NCBI GenBank assembly: GCA_000435195.1
Contig: FR880196.1
Span: forward strand, 1-17,219
DNA: 17,219 bases
Direction of reading: 5' to 3'
DNA from: Clostridium sp. CAG:169
GTDB taxonomy: Bacteria; Bacillota; Clostridia; Oscillospirales; Ruminococcaceae
Position 1 is the first letter of the stretch. Each line of letters opens with the position of its first letter. Of this stretch, positions 7,554 through 13,755 are shown in pieces. Position numbers and translations under genes: made by a program. The notes beneath the pieces were generated by a model, which was given only the letters and a program-made list of their open reading frames with translations, was not told where the DNA came from and searched no databases.

Positions 7554-7623
7554 ATTAACATCCTCCCTTAAAATTTTATAGCCATAAACAGAAAAATTCT
7601 GTTGGTTGCCGTTTTGCAGTAGA

Positions 7624-7673
7624 TGTACAAATGCTTCTATCTTCAAAATGTGGGGAAAGCATTTTCTTGTACA
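7624..7673 (-). promoter_or_regulatory. bulged hairpin in the leader of the Xaa-Pro peptidase gene
   Basis: TGTACAAATGCTT (7624-7636) pairs with AAGCAT (7657-7662) and TTGTACA (7667-7673). This makes a 13-bp stem interrupted by a 4-nt bulge, with a 20-nt loop. It lies inside the roughly 130-nt leader expected from the extended -10 element at 7692-7700. I do not recognise it as a known riboswitch. Confidence 0.45.
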
Positions 7674-7691
7674 CACAACCATTTCCTCCAC

Positions 7692-7700
7692 ATTATAGCA
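7692..7700 (-). promoter_or_regulatory. extended -10 promoter of the Xaa-Pro peptidase gene
   Basis: Reading the minus strand, TGCTATAAT is a perfect -10 with the TGn extension. No clear -35 lies 16-18 nt upstream, which an extended -10 can tolerate. Next to it is a small dyad, CATCC-GCT-GGATG (7705-7717), a possible regulator site. Transcription would start near 7685, giving a leader of about 130 nt. Confidence 0.55.
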
Positions 7701-7770
7701 CATCCATCCGCTGGATGCTATGATTTTTTGGGTGGATTTTCTAAATGCCGGAGATTTTTGCAGCAGATAC

Positions 7771-7799
7771 TTGACAAATCTGCTGTTGTCCAATATAAT
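7771..7799 (+). promoter_or_regulatory. bioY promoter (perfect consensus)
   Basis: TTGACA (7771-7776) and TATAAT (7794-7799) are both perfect sigma-A hexamers with the optimal 17-nt spacer. Transcription should start near 7806. Such a strong promoter on a vitamin transporter implies tight repression when biotin is sufficient, and a repeated operator-like sequence lies directly downstream. Confidence 0.88.
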
Positions 7800-7833
7800 T
7801 TGTAACTATTGATACTTTTGTAACTAAAGATAC
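7799..7833 (+). promoter_or_regulatory. tandem 17-nt repeat over the bioY start site, candidate operator
   Basis: TTTGTAACTATTGATAC (7799-7815) is repeated as TTTGTAACTAAAGATAC (7817-7833), with period 18 and two mismatches. Each unit is itself a near-dyad, GTAnC-N4-GnTAC. The pair begins at the last base of the -10 and covers the expected start site, the classic position for a repressor. BirA is the usual biotin repressor in Firmicutes, and its half-sites begin TTGT-AAC-like, so BirA is the first candidate. The direct-repeat layout, however, is not the usual single dyad. Confidence 0.55.
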
Positions 7834-7850
7834 ATTTTAGGAGGAAGAGG

Positions 7851-8417
7851 ATGAAACAGAAGGTAAATGTTCGCAATTTGAGTTTGATGGCATTGTTTGC
7901 TGCGTTGACAGCGGTAGGAGCTTTTATCACCATACCGGTGCCGCCGGTTCCGTTTTCCTTGCAGATTTTTTTCGCAATTTTAGCAGGTGCGCTGTTAGGG
8001 TCGCGACAAGGTGCGATGAGCATTGTGATTTATCTGCTGCTGGGATTGTGCGGGCTGCCGGTCTTTACCAAGGGAGCGGGCTTGTCCTACCTACTTCAGC
8101 CGACCTTTGGTTATCTGCTGGGATTTGTTCCGGCAGCATGGCTGTGCGGAAAAATCATCGAAGTTCGAAAAAGCAGCAGCTTTCGAACGATGCTGGTGGC
8201 TTGTTTTTCGGCAGCAGGTGTGGATTTTGCCGTCGGGTGCGGATACTATGCGCTGATTACCAACCTTTGGCTGGGAAAGGGGATAAGTGCAGGGGCAATC
8301 TTCTATTCGACCTTTCTGATTTTTGTGCCGGCGGATACCCTGCTGATGGTCTTAGCAGCCTTTTTAGGCAGTCGCTTGCTGCCGATTCTGCGGCGGGAGC
8401 AGTTGATTTCCCATTGA
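7851..8417 (+). CDS. bioY: BioY, substrate-binding (S) component of biotin ECF transporter
   Basis: The 188-residue integral membrane protein matches BioY in length and motifs. These are PVPPVPFSLQIFFAILAGALLG near the N-terminus (about 29-50), the signature GLPVFTKGAG...LLQPTFGYLLGF (69-92), and VPADTLLMVLAAFLG near the C-terminus. About six hydrophobic segments are visible. BioY binds biotin and either works alone or docks with the shared ECF ATPases (EcfA/EcfA') and EcfT, which are not in this window. Start ATG 7851 sits 6 nt after AGGAGG (7839-7844). A perfect promoter and a repeated operator-like sequence lie immediately upstream, so biotin-dependent repression is likely. Confidence 0.96.
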   Translation: MKQKVNVRNLSLMALFAALTAVGAFITIPVPPVPFSLQIFFAILAGALLGSRQGAMSIVIYLLLGLCGLPVFTKGAGLSYLLQPTFGYLLGFVPAAWLCGKIIEVRKSSSFRTMLVACFSAAGVDFAVGCGYYALITNLWLGKGISAGAIFYSTFLIFVPADTLLMVLAAFLGSRLLPILRREQLISH

Positions 8418-8427
8418 GTTGTTTGCC

Positions 8428-8456
8428 TTGTATCTTTCCTCAAAAGGGAATATAAT
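8428..8456 (+). promoter_or_regulatory. likely promoter of the pentapeptide-repeat gene
   Basis: TTGTAT (8428-8433) and a perfect TATAAT (8451-8456) are separated by 17 nt in the short gap after bioY. Transcription would start near 8463. That excludes the ATG at 8455 as a start on this transcript and fits the chosen start at 8482. Confidence 0.5.
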
Positions 8457-8481
8457 GAAGAAAAAGAGGGGAGAGATGAAG

Positions 8482-9126
8482 ATGAAAATACAGCCGACCA
8501 ATTTGACCGAGCCGCTGACAGCTGGAAATCTGCTGTATGACCTGGTGCAGATGCAGCAGCAGGACGAGGAGGAGTTGCACGGCGGCATCTACCGAAATCA
8601 GCTGCTGGAAGGGTTTGACGGCAGTGGAATCGAGTTTAAAAACTGTGTCTTTCACGGCTGCCAGTTTTCGCAGTGCTGTCTGGATAATCTTTCCCTCACC
8701 GATGTGCTGCTGGAAAATTGCAGCTTTTCTGCCTGCCGTTTGCAGGACCTTGCCGCCTGTCGGGTGACCCTGCGCGGGTGCAAGCTGATGGGTGTCGGGA
8801 TGGCTCACTCTCTGCTTCGGGATGTGTCCTTCTTAGGGTGCAATCTGCGCTATGCAGCCATGGGAGGGAGCCGGTTGAAGGCGGTGCTGTTTGACGGGTG
8901 CAGTTTGCAGGAAAGCGATTGCAGCGAATGGAGATGGAAGGAAACAGCCTTTTCCGACTGTGACCTGCGCAAATCCCAGCTGCTGCACACCTCTTTGAAT
9001 GGGATGGACCTGCGCAGCTGTGAGCTGGATGGGTTCCGTCTGGCACCTCAAGATTTAAAGGGAGCCATCGTCACACCGGAGCAGGCGATGATGCTGGCGG
9101 GTTTTTTGGGTGTTGTGATTCGGTAG
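8482..9126 (+). CDS. Qnr-like pentapeptide-repeat protein
   Basis: The 214-residue product is built of pentapeptide repeats from about residue 50 to 190. It should fold as a right-handed quadrilateral beta-helix of about seven 20-residue coils. Cysteines recur exactly every 20 residues (C60, C80, C100, C120, C140, C160, C180), always in a (G/N/D/S)-C-x-(F/L) setting, 13 Cys in all. The length and the C-terminal cap (LKGAIVTPEQAMMLAGFLGVVIR region) resemble Qnr proteins, DNA mimics that bind gyrase and can lower quinolone susceptibility. Unlike Gram-negative Qnr proteins, the coil spacing shows no loop insertion. I chose ATG 8482, 8 nt after AGGGGAG; ATGs at 8476 and 8455 are in frame. Gyrase protection is inferred, not shown. 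The gene has a likely promoter and a strong terminator. Confidence 0.85.
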   Translation: MKIQPTNLTEPLTAGNLLYDLVQMQQQDEEELHGGIYRNQLLEGFDGSGIEFKNCVFHGCQFSQCCLDNLSLTDVLLENCSFSACRLQDLAACRVTLRGCKLMGVGMAHSLLRDVSFLGCNLRYAAMGGSRLKAVLFDGCSLQESDCSEWRWKETAFSDCDLRKSQLLHTSLNGMDLRSCELDGFRLAPQDLKGAIVTPEQAMMLAGFLGVVIR

Positions 9127-9145
9127 CGGGTATGATAACAAAAAG

Positions 9146-9180
9146 AGCGGCTGCACTTTTGTGCAGCCGCTGTTTTTTAT
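9146..9180. terminator. bidirectional terminator between the pentapeptide gene and upp
   Basis: A perfect 11-bp GC-rich stem, AGCGGCTGCAC (9146-9156) against GTGCAGCCGCT (9161-9171), has a TTTT loop. It is followed by GTTTTTTAT on the plus strand and by CTTTTTG on the minus strand. It separates convergent genes. Confidence 0.9.
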
Positions 9181-9192
9181 AGATTGCAAAAA

Positions 9193-9819
9193 TTATTTGG
9201 TGCCGAAGATACGGTCGCCGCAGTCACCCAGACCAGGAACGATGTATTTATCGTCGTTGAGCTTTTCATCCAGAGCAGCGCAGTAAACCTGTACGTCAGG
9301 ATGTGCTTCGGTCAGTGCGTTCAGACCTTCCGGTGCAGCGATGATGCACATGAATTTGATATTGGCAGCGCCGCTTTCCTTGAGCATCTGGATGGCAGCG
9401 ACAGCAGAACCGCCGGTTGCCAGCATTGGGTCGAGGACAATGACCTCGCGCTCGTTGATGTCGGAAGGAAGTTTGCAGTAGTATTTGACCGGCTGCAGGG
9501 TCTGTGGGTCGCGGTACAGACCGATGTGACCGACCTTAGCAGCAGGAACCATCGACAGCACGCCGTCGAGCATACCGATACCGGCACGCAGGATTGGAAC
9601 GAATGCCAGTTTTCTGCCGGCAATGACCTTGGTCTTTGCCAGAGCAACAGGAGTTTCGATTTCAACCTCTTTAAGCGGCAGGTCGCGGGTAGCTTCATAG
9701 CACATCAGCATGGATACCTCGCCGACCAGTTCGCGGAATTCCTTGGAACCGGTGTTTTTGTTTCTCAGCAGGGAAATCTTGTGCTGGATGAGTGGGTGAT
9801 CAAAAATCATAGGAGTCAT
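9193..9819 (-). CDS. upp: uracil phosphoribosyltransferase
   Basis: The 208-residue enzyme makes UMP from uracil and PRPP in pyrimidine salvage. It is near the standard 209 residues and very close to the well-known Firmicutes sequence. Landmarks are FDHPLIQHK at the N-terminus, ILRAGIGM (76-83), the PRPP-binding loop VLDPMLATGGSAV (128-140), and the uracil-binding C-terminus YIVPGLGDCGDR...FGTK. Start ATG 9819 follows AAAGGA by about 10 nt; an in-frame ATG three codons later is possible. It lies 184 nt after rpiB on the same strand. A possible -10 (TAAAAT, 9910-9905, minus) with a poor -35 in that gap could give it its own promoter. It ends at the shared terminator. Confidence 0.97.
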   Translation of the reverse strand: MTPMIFDHPLIQHKISLLRNKNTGSKEFRELVGEVSMLMCYEATRDLPLKEVEIETPVALAKTKVIAGRKLAFVPILRAGIGMLDGVLSMVPAAKVGHIGLYRDPQTLQPVKYYCKLPSDINEREVIVLDPMLATGGSAVAAIQMLKESGAANIKFMCIIAAPEGLNALTEAHPDVQVYCAALDEKLNDDKYIVPGLGDCGDRIFGTK

Positions 9820-10003
9820 AATGATCGAATCCTTTCAGTTTTAATAAGATGAGGATAGGTCATCCGGCGCTTGAACAAAAATCAAATGCCAAACCTATAT
9901 CTCTATTTTACAACAAACGCGGTCAGAAGAAAATATTTTTTTCACCATTTTTTTCAGAAATGGGAAAATCGGCAATTTACTCAAAAAAGACGGGGAAAAT
10001 GCG

Positions 10004-10450
10004 TTATTTGCCAAAGTTTTCTTCCAAAGCCAGAATTTTGTCCACCCTTCTCTGATGGCGTCCACCCTCAAAGCCGGTTTCCAGGAAGGCATCGACCATC
10101 ATGCAGGCAAGTCCTGCGCCGACAACCCTGCCGCCAAAGCACAGAACGTTGGCGTTGTTGTGCAAACGGGTGTATTTTGCGCTGAAGCAGTCGGAGCAGC
10201 AGGCAGCGCGGATTCCCTTGACCTTGTTGGCAGCCATCGAGATGCCGATGCCGGTGCCGCAAATCAGGATGCCGATGTCACATTCTCCGCTGGTGATTTT
10301 GTCACAGGCAGCCTTGGCAACGTCGGGATAATCCACCGAGTTTTCGTCGTAGCAGCCGACATCTACAAAGTCGACTCCTTTTTCTTCCAGATGTTTTTTG
10401 ATTTCCTGTTTGAGCAGGAAACCGCCGTGGTCACTACCAATTACGAGCAT
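10004..10450 (-). CDS. rpiB: ribose-5-phosphate isomerase B
   Basis: The 148-residue product interconverts ribose 5-phosphate and ribulose 5-phosphate in the pentose phosphate pathway. It has the RpiB/LacAB fold landmarks: IGSDHGG (4-10), the catalytic Cys in ILICGTGIGISMAANK (C64), RLHNNANVLCFGGR (H97), and the C-terminal FEGGRHQRRVDKI. Length is standard. Start ATG 10450 follows GGAGGG by 7 nt. The frame extends upstream 20 codons without a ribosome site, so the longer form was rejected. It lies between tsaB and upp on the same strand. A hairpin at the end of tsaB suggests that rpiB has its own start; TTTACA at 10497-10492 (minus) could be a -35, but its -10 is poor. Confidence 0.96.
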   Translation of the reverse strand: MLVIGSDHGGFLLKQEIKKHLEEKGVDFVDVGCYDENSVDYPDVAKAACDKITSGECDIGILICGTGIGISMAANKVKGIRAACCSDCFSAKYTRLHNNANVLCFGGRVVGAGLACMMVDAFLETGFEGGRHQRRVDKILALEENFGK

Positions 10451-10508
10451 AATGATACCCTCCGTCGTATTTAGATGATTGGATAAGATGGTGTAAAAAT
10501 AGCTTTGC

Positions 10509-10538
10509 AAAAAGCAGGAGCAGTTACTGCTGCTTTTT
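10509..10538 (-). terminator. hairpin terminator overlapping the tsaB stop codon
   Basis: AAAAAGCAG (10509-10517) and CTGCTTTTT (10530-10538) form a perfect 9-bp stem whose loop contains a second small dyad, CAG-TAA-CTG, around the TAA stop. On the minus strand the stem's 3' arm ends in TTTTT, as an intrinsic terminator would. Because the T-run is also part of the stem, strength is uncertain. Confidence 0.45.
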
Positions 10539-11252
10539 CAGTTTGAGTTGAAGCTCCCGCTGTGCCTGCGGCAGCTTGAGATAGACAGGAACCAGCTGCT
10601 GGGCAGAGATGAGCGGCAGCTTCTGCTGGGTCACCTGGCGCCAGGCGGCAAGCCCGATGCCATAGGCGTGCTGGAGCAGAAGGTGCTTGCCCGGGAGCAA
10701 AAGTCGGTCAGCCAGCTGCGGGTCGATGGTCTGCATGGTGTCCTTTACCAGCTGCGCTCCGTCGCCCACCAGCGTGATGGGAGCCTGTTGGGAAAGAGGA
10801 ATCAGCTGTTCGCACAGCTGGTCTGCCATCAGCGCACAGTCCTCGTGCATCCGCTGCATCTGCCGGTCGGCGTCGAACCAGGCGGTGTAGACCTGACCGC
10901 AGCGCGCATCCAGTGCAGGACAGATGATGCCGGTGCGGTCGGACAGGTTGTATGCCAGTCCTTCCAGTGCGGAAACGGCAGCGCAGGGCTTGTCCAGCAC
11001 CTGCGCCATCCCTTTGACGGCAGCTACCCCGATGCGCAGACCGGTGAAGGAGCCGGGACCCACCGAAGCGGCAAACAAATCCACCTGCTGGATGGTCATG
11101 TGGCTGCACGACAGCAGCGATTCCACCATCGGCATGATGGTCTGGCTGTGGGTCAGGTGGGCATCGGTATAAAATTGAGCAATCGGTCGGTCGTCCTCGA
11201 GCAAAGCGCAGGAAGCGGCGGCAGCCGAGGTATCCATAGCAAAGATGATCAA
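10524..11252 (-). CDS. tsaB: TsaB, tRNA threonylcarbamoyladenosine (t6A) synthesis protein
   Basis: The 242-residue product is TsaB (YeaZ), the non-catalytic partner that joins TsaD and TsaE to transfer threonylcarbamoyl to A37 of ANN-reading tRNAs. The ASKHA-fold N-terminus is clear: FAMDTSAAAASCAL (about 4-17), HSQTIMPMVESLL, the hallmark VGPGSFTGLRIGVAAVKGMA, and DARCGQVYTA. The frame starts with TTG at 11252, about 9 nt after AAGGAGG, and no closer ATG exists before DTS. It follows tsaE by 18 nt, so the two are co-transcribed. The usual further partners rimI and tsaD do not follow here; a RimI-like gene is at 2345-2815 and no tsaD is in the window. The C-terminal half is less conserved, as is normal. 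Confidence 0.93.
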   Translation of the reverse strand: MIIFAMDTSAAAASCALLEDDRPIAQFYTDAHLTHSQTIMPMVESLLSCSHMTIQQVDLFAASVGPGSFTGLRIGVAAVKGMAQVLDKPCAAVSALEGLAYNLSDRTGIICPALDARCGQVYTAWFDADRQMQRMHEDCALMADQLCEQLIPLSQQAPITLVGDGAQLVKDTMQTIDPQLADRLLLPGKHLLLQHAYGIGLAAWRQVTQQKLPLISAQQLVPVYLKLPQAQRELQLKLKKQQ

Positions 11253-11270
11253 GAAAAAGCTCCTCCTTAT

Positions 11271-11696
11271 TTAGGGTCGGTCAATTTGAATCCGGCGCAG
11301 ATCGGGGTCGTTTTCATCCTTTTGGATGGTAACGGTGATGGTGTTTGGCGGAAGGACCGCCTCGATGTTTTCGCTCCATTCGATGGCAAGGATGCCTCCG
11401 TAGTCCAGATAATCAAAAAATCCGGTGGAGTACAGGTCCTCATAGCTTTCCACCCGATACATATCGAAGTGATACAGGGCGTGTTCTCCGTTACCATATT
11501 GATGGACCAGAGCAAAGGTAGGGCTGGAAACGGGATCGTCCAGTCCCAGCCCACGGCAAAGCCCGCGGGTGAAGGCTGTTTTTCCTGCGCCCATCGGACC
11601 TTTATAGGCGATCACATCGCCGCTTTTTAAAGTCGAGGCAAACTCGGCGGCAATCTGTTCGGTCTGCTCGGGACTGTGGCTGATATAATTTTTCAT
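11271..11696 (-). CDS. tsaE: TsaE, ATPase of t6A synthesis
   Basis: The 141-residue protein is the P-loop ATPase that drives the TsaB-TsaD complex in t6A tRNA modification. The Walker A motif GPMGAGKT spans 33-40, followed by the family's SSPTFALVHQY (58-67), the YHFDMYR segment (75-81) and the ILAIEWSE segment (102-109). Length is typical. Start ATG 11696 follows AAAGGAA closely. An in-frame upstream start at 11810 would overlap the intergenic hairpin and the end of fhs, so it was rejected. It is the first gene of a tsaE-tsaB pair, 79 nt downstream of fhs. A hairpin in that gap may partly separate the two units. Confidence 0.95.
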   Translation of the reverse strand: MKNYISHSPEQTEQIAAEFASTLKSGDVIAYKGPMGAGKTAFTRGLCRGLGLDDPVSSPTFALVHQYGNGEHALYHFDMYRVESYEDLYSTGFFDYLDYGGILAIEWSENIEAVLPPNTITVTIQKDENDPDLRRIQIDRP

Positions 11697-11734
11697 GGAT
11701 TTCCTTTCTTCCCAACCGGGCGGTAACCAAAAGG

Positions 11735-11766
11735 CAGGGAGGTCCCCGCCTTCGGAAACCTCCCTG
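11735..11766 (-). terminator. hairpin between fhs and tsaE
   Basis: CAGGGAGGT (11735-11743) and ACCTCCCTG (11758-11766) form a perfect 9-bp stem. The loop can extend pairing through CCG/CGG. On the minus strand it is followed by CCTTTTGG, only four T, so it may be a partial terminator or an mRNA-stability element after fhs. Confidence 0.45.
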
Positions 11767-11775
11767 AAAACTGCG

Positions 11776-13443
11776 TTAAAACAGACCGTGGATGTGACCG
11801 TCCTCATCAATGTCGATGCGGTAAGCCGCAGGGTCTTTGCCCAGACCGGGCATGGTCATGATGGTACCGGACAGAGCGACGATGAAGCCGGCGCCGGCAG
11901 AAAGTTTGACATCACGGATGTTGAGCTTGAATCCGGTTGGACGTCCAAGCTTGGAAGGGTCGTCGGACAGCGAGTACTGGGTCTTTGCCATGCAGATTGG
12001 CAGTTTGTCCTGTCCGAGCTTTTCGATATTGGCAATCGACTTGAGCGCCTCGGAGGAGTAAACAACGCTGTCTGCTCCATAGATGTTTTTGGCGATGATG
12101 TCGATTTTTTCCTTGATTGGCAGTTCGATGTCGTACAGCGGTGCAAAGTTGGCAGGTTTTTCGCAGGCTTTTACCACCTTTTCTGCCAGTGCCACGCCGC
12201 CTTCGCCGCCTTTGGCGAATACATCGGAGAGGGCAAACTCGACGTCGTTTTCACGGCAGTAGTTTTCCAGCACAGCAATCTCCTCATCCGAGTCGGTCAG
12301 GAAATGGTTGATGGCAACAACGACCGGAACACCGAACTTTTTCATGTTTTCTACATGAGCGGCAAGGTTGCACAGACCGGCTTTGACAGCTTCCACGTTT
12401 GGCTGAGCGGTTTCTGCCTTTGGTACACCGCCGTTATATTTGAGTGCGCGCAGGGTGGCAACCACAACGATAGCCGATGGCTTGAGTCCTGCATAGCGGC
12501 ACTTGATGTCCAGGAACTTTTCAGCGCCAAGGTCCGAGCCGAAGCCTGCCTCGGTGATGGTGTAGTCTGCCAGCTTTAGGGCAAGCTTGGTTGCACGAAC
12601 CGAGTTGCAGCCGTGTGCGATGTTGGCAAATGGACCGCCGTGCATCAGAGCAGGGGTGTTTTCCAAAGTCTGTACCAGGTTTGGTTTGATGGCGTCTTTA
12701 AGCAGAACTGCCATCGCGCCGTTTACCTTGAGGTCTTTGGCGTAGACCGGTTTGTTGTCATAGGTGTAAGCGACCAGAATGTTGCCCAGACGCTCCTTGA
12801 GGTCCTGCATATCCGATGCAAGGCACAGGATTGCCATAACCTCGCTGGCAACGGTAATCTGGAAGCCGTCCTCACGCGGGATACCGTTTGCTTTTCCGCC
12901 CAGTCCGACGTTGACAAAGCGCAGTGCGCGGTCGTTCATGTCCATGCAGCGTTTGAAGAGAATGCGGCGCTGGTCGATATTCAGCTCGTTGCCCTGCTGC
13001 ATATGGTTGTCCAGGATGGCGCACAGCAGGTTGTTGGCAGCGGTGATGGCGTGCATATCGCCGGTGAAGTGCAGGTTGATGTCCTCCATCGGAACGACCT
13101 GTGCATAGCCGCCGCCGGCAGCGCCGCCCTTGATGCCGAATACAGGACCCAGGGAAGGCTCGCGCAGAGCGATGATGGCTTTTTTGCCAATCTTCTGCAT
13201 CGCCTGTCCAAGACCGACGGTTGTGGTGGTCTTGCCTTCACCCGCAGGAGTCGGGTTGATAGCGGTGACCAGGATCAATTTGCCGTCCGGCTGGTTTTCC
13301 AGACGTTTGGCAAGGTCGTCCGAAAGCTTTGCCTTGTAGTGACCGTACGGTTCCAGCTCCTCAGGACGGATACCGAGCGCACCGGCTACTTCGGTGATGG
13401 GCTTCATAGCACACTGCTGGGCGATTTCGATGTCTGTAAGCAT
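11776..13443 (-). CDS. fhs: formate-tetrahydrofolate ligase
   Basis: The 555-residue enzyme makes 10-formyltetrahydrofolate from formate, ATP and tetrahydrofolate, feeding purine synthesis and, in acetogens, the methyl branch of the Wood-Ljungdahl pathway. Length is the family standard. The nucleotide-binding loop NPTPAGEGKTTTTVGLGQ is at 63-80, followed by REPSLGPVFGIKGGAAGGGYAQ, FTGDMHAI, and near the C-terminus ICMAKTQYSLSDDP. Start ATG 13443 follows AAGGAGG by about 9 nt; a longer in-frame version lacks a ribosome site. It appears to have its own extended -10 promoter and a long structured leader of about 158 nt. No other Wood-Ljungdahl genes are here, so a general one-carbon role is the safer reading. 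Confidence 0.97.
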   Translation of the reverse strand: MLTDIEIAQQCAMKPITEVAGALGIRPEELEPYGHYKAKLSDDLAKRLENQPDGKLILVTAINPTPAGEGKTTTTVGLGQAMQKIGKKAIIALREPSLGPVFGIKGGAAGGGYAQVVPMEDINLHFTGDMHAITAANNLLCAILDNHMQQGNELNIDQRRILFKRCMDMNDRALRFVNVGLGGKANGIPREDGFQITVASEVMAILCLASDMQDLKERLGNILVAYTYDNKPVYAKDLKVNGAMAVLLKDAIKPNLVQTLENTPALMHGGPFANIAHGCNSVRATKLALKLADYTITEAGFGSDLGAEKFLDIKCRYAGLKPSAIVVVATLRALKYNGGVPKAETAQPNVEAVKAGLCNLAAHVENMKKFGVPVVVAINHFLTDSDEEIAVLENYCRENDVEFALSDVFAKGGEGGVALAEKVVKACEKPANFAPLYDIELPIKEKIDIIAKNIYGADSVVYSSEALKSIANIEKLGQDKLPICMAKTQYSLSDDPSKLGRPTGFKLNIRDVKLSAGAGFIVALSGTIMTMPGLGKDPAAYRIDIDEDGHIHGLF

Positions 13444-13607
13444 GGGTAATTTCCTCCTTGGTGTCTTTGATAAAATAAAGATGCAGTGAAAACTCAAAAA
13501 GAGTGCGGAACGATGCCGACTGACCAAAAGCGGATGTCCCGCGAAACTGCCGCAGGTATATGCATCCATCGGTCTGAAAACCGGTTCTGTCATATACTGG
13601 TATCCAC

Positions 13608-13616
13608 AGTATACCA
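13608..13616 (-). promoter_or_regulatory. extended -10 promoter of fhs
   Basis: On the minus strand TGGTATACT is a five-of-six -10 with the TGn extension. The hexamer 17 nt upstream (TTCCAC) is a poor -35. Expected start is near 13601, leaving a leader of about 158 nt before the fhs ATG. Overlapping dyads cover the -10 region. Confidence 0.5.
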
Positions 13617-13669
13617 TAATTTTGTGAAAGGTGGAAGAGAAATGCAGGCGAATATTTATAGATTTTAGC

Positions 13670-13698
13670 TTGAATCCCGACAGGTTTCATAATATAAT
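13670..13698 (+). promoter_or_regulatory. promoter of the SEDS gene
   Basis: TTGAAT (13670-13675) and TATAAT (13693-13698) are separated by the optimal 17 nt, about 60 nt upstream of the start codon at 13756. Confidence 0.65.
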
Positions 13699-13702
13699 AA
13701 GA

Positions 13703-13739
13703 CTGTTCTGAGGGTCAAACAGCCGAAAAACGGGAACAG
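13703..13739 (+). promoter_or_regulatory. leader hairpin of the SEDS gene
   Basis: CTGTTC (13703-13708) pairs with GAACAG (13734-13739). Within it, CCG-AAAAA-CGG (13723-13733) forms a small inner stem. The structure begins almost at the predicted transcription start, as 5' stabilising stems do. It does not match a riboswitch I know. Confidence 0.35.
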
Positions 13740-13755
13740 AAAGGCTTTTTTACAG

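Larger units (their letters stand above)
13444..13755. other. divergent regulatory region between fhs and the SEDS gene
   Basis: These 312 bases hold no credible gene. From left to right they contain the long GC-rich leader of fhs, with small dyads such as GCGG-ATGTC-CCGC (about 13530-13542) and CGGT-CTGAAA-ACCG (13570-13583). Then come overlapping dyads around the fhs promoter (TACTG 13595-13599 with CAGTA 13607-13611), and finally the plus-strand promoter and leader hairpin of the SEDS gene. Confidence 0.6.

Noticed and set aside
7799..7833. Two 17-nt repeats as a remnant CRISPR array
   Set aside because: There are only two units with a 1-nt gap, placed on a promoter. This is operator-like, not spacer-repeat structure.
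8455..8481. Upstream ATG starts (8455, 8476) for the pentapeptide-repeat gene
   Set aside because: ATG 8455 overlaps the predicted -10 element, and 8476 is too close to the ribosome site. Position 8482 has correct spacing, though 8476 cannot be fully excluded.
10548..11630. Long plus-strand open frame opposite tsaB/tsaE
   Set aside because: It spans two real genes on the other strand and lacks any ribosome site or recognisable domain.
11695..13449. Two plus-strand frames opposite fhs
   Set aside because: fhs is unmistakable on the minus strand; these are shadows.
13444..13616. ZTP or tetrahydrofolate riboswitch upstream of fhs
   Set aside because: By eye the conserved segments of either class are absent. 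A covariance search would be needed to exclude a divergent form.
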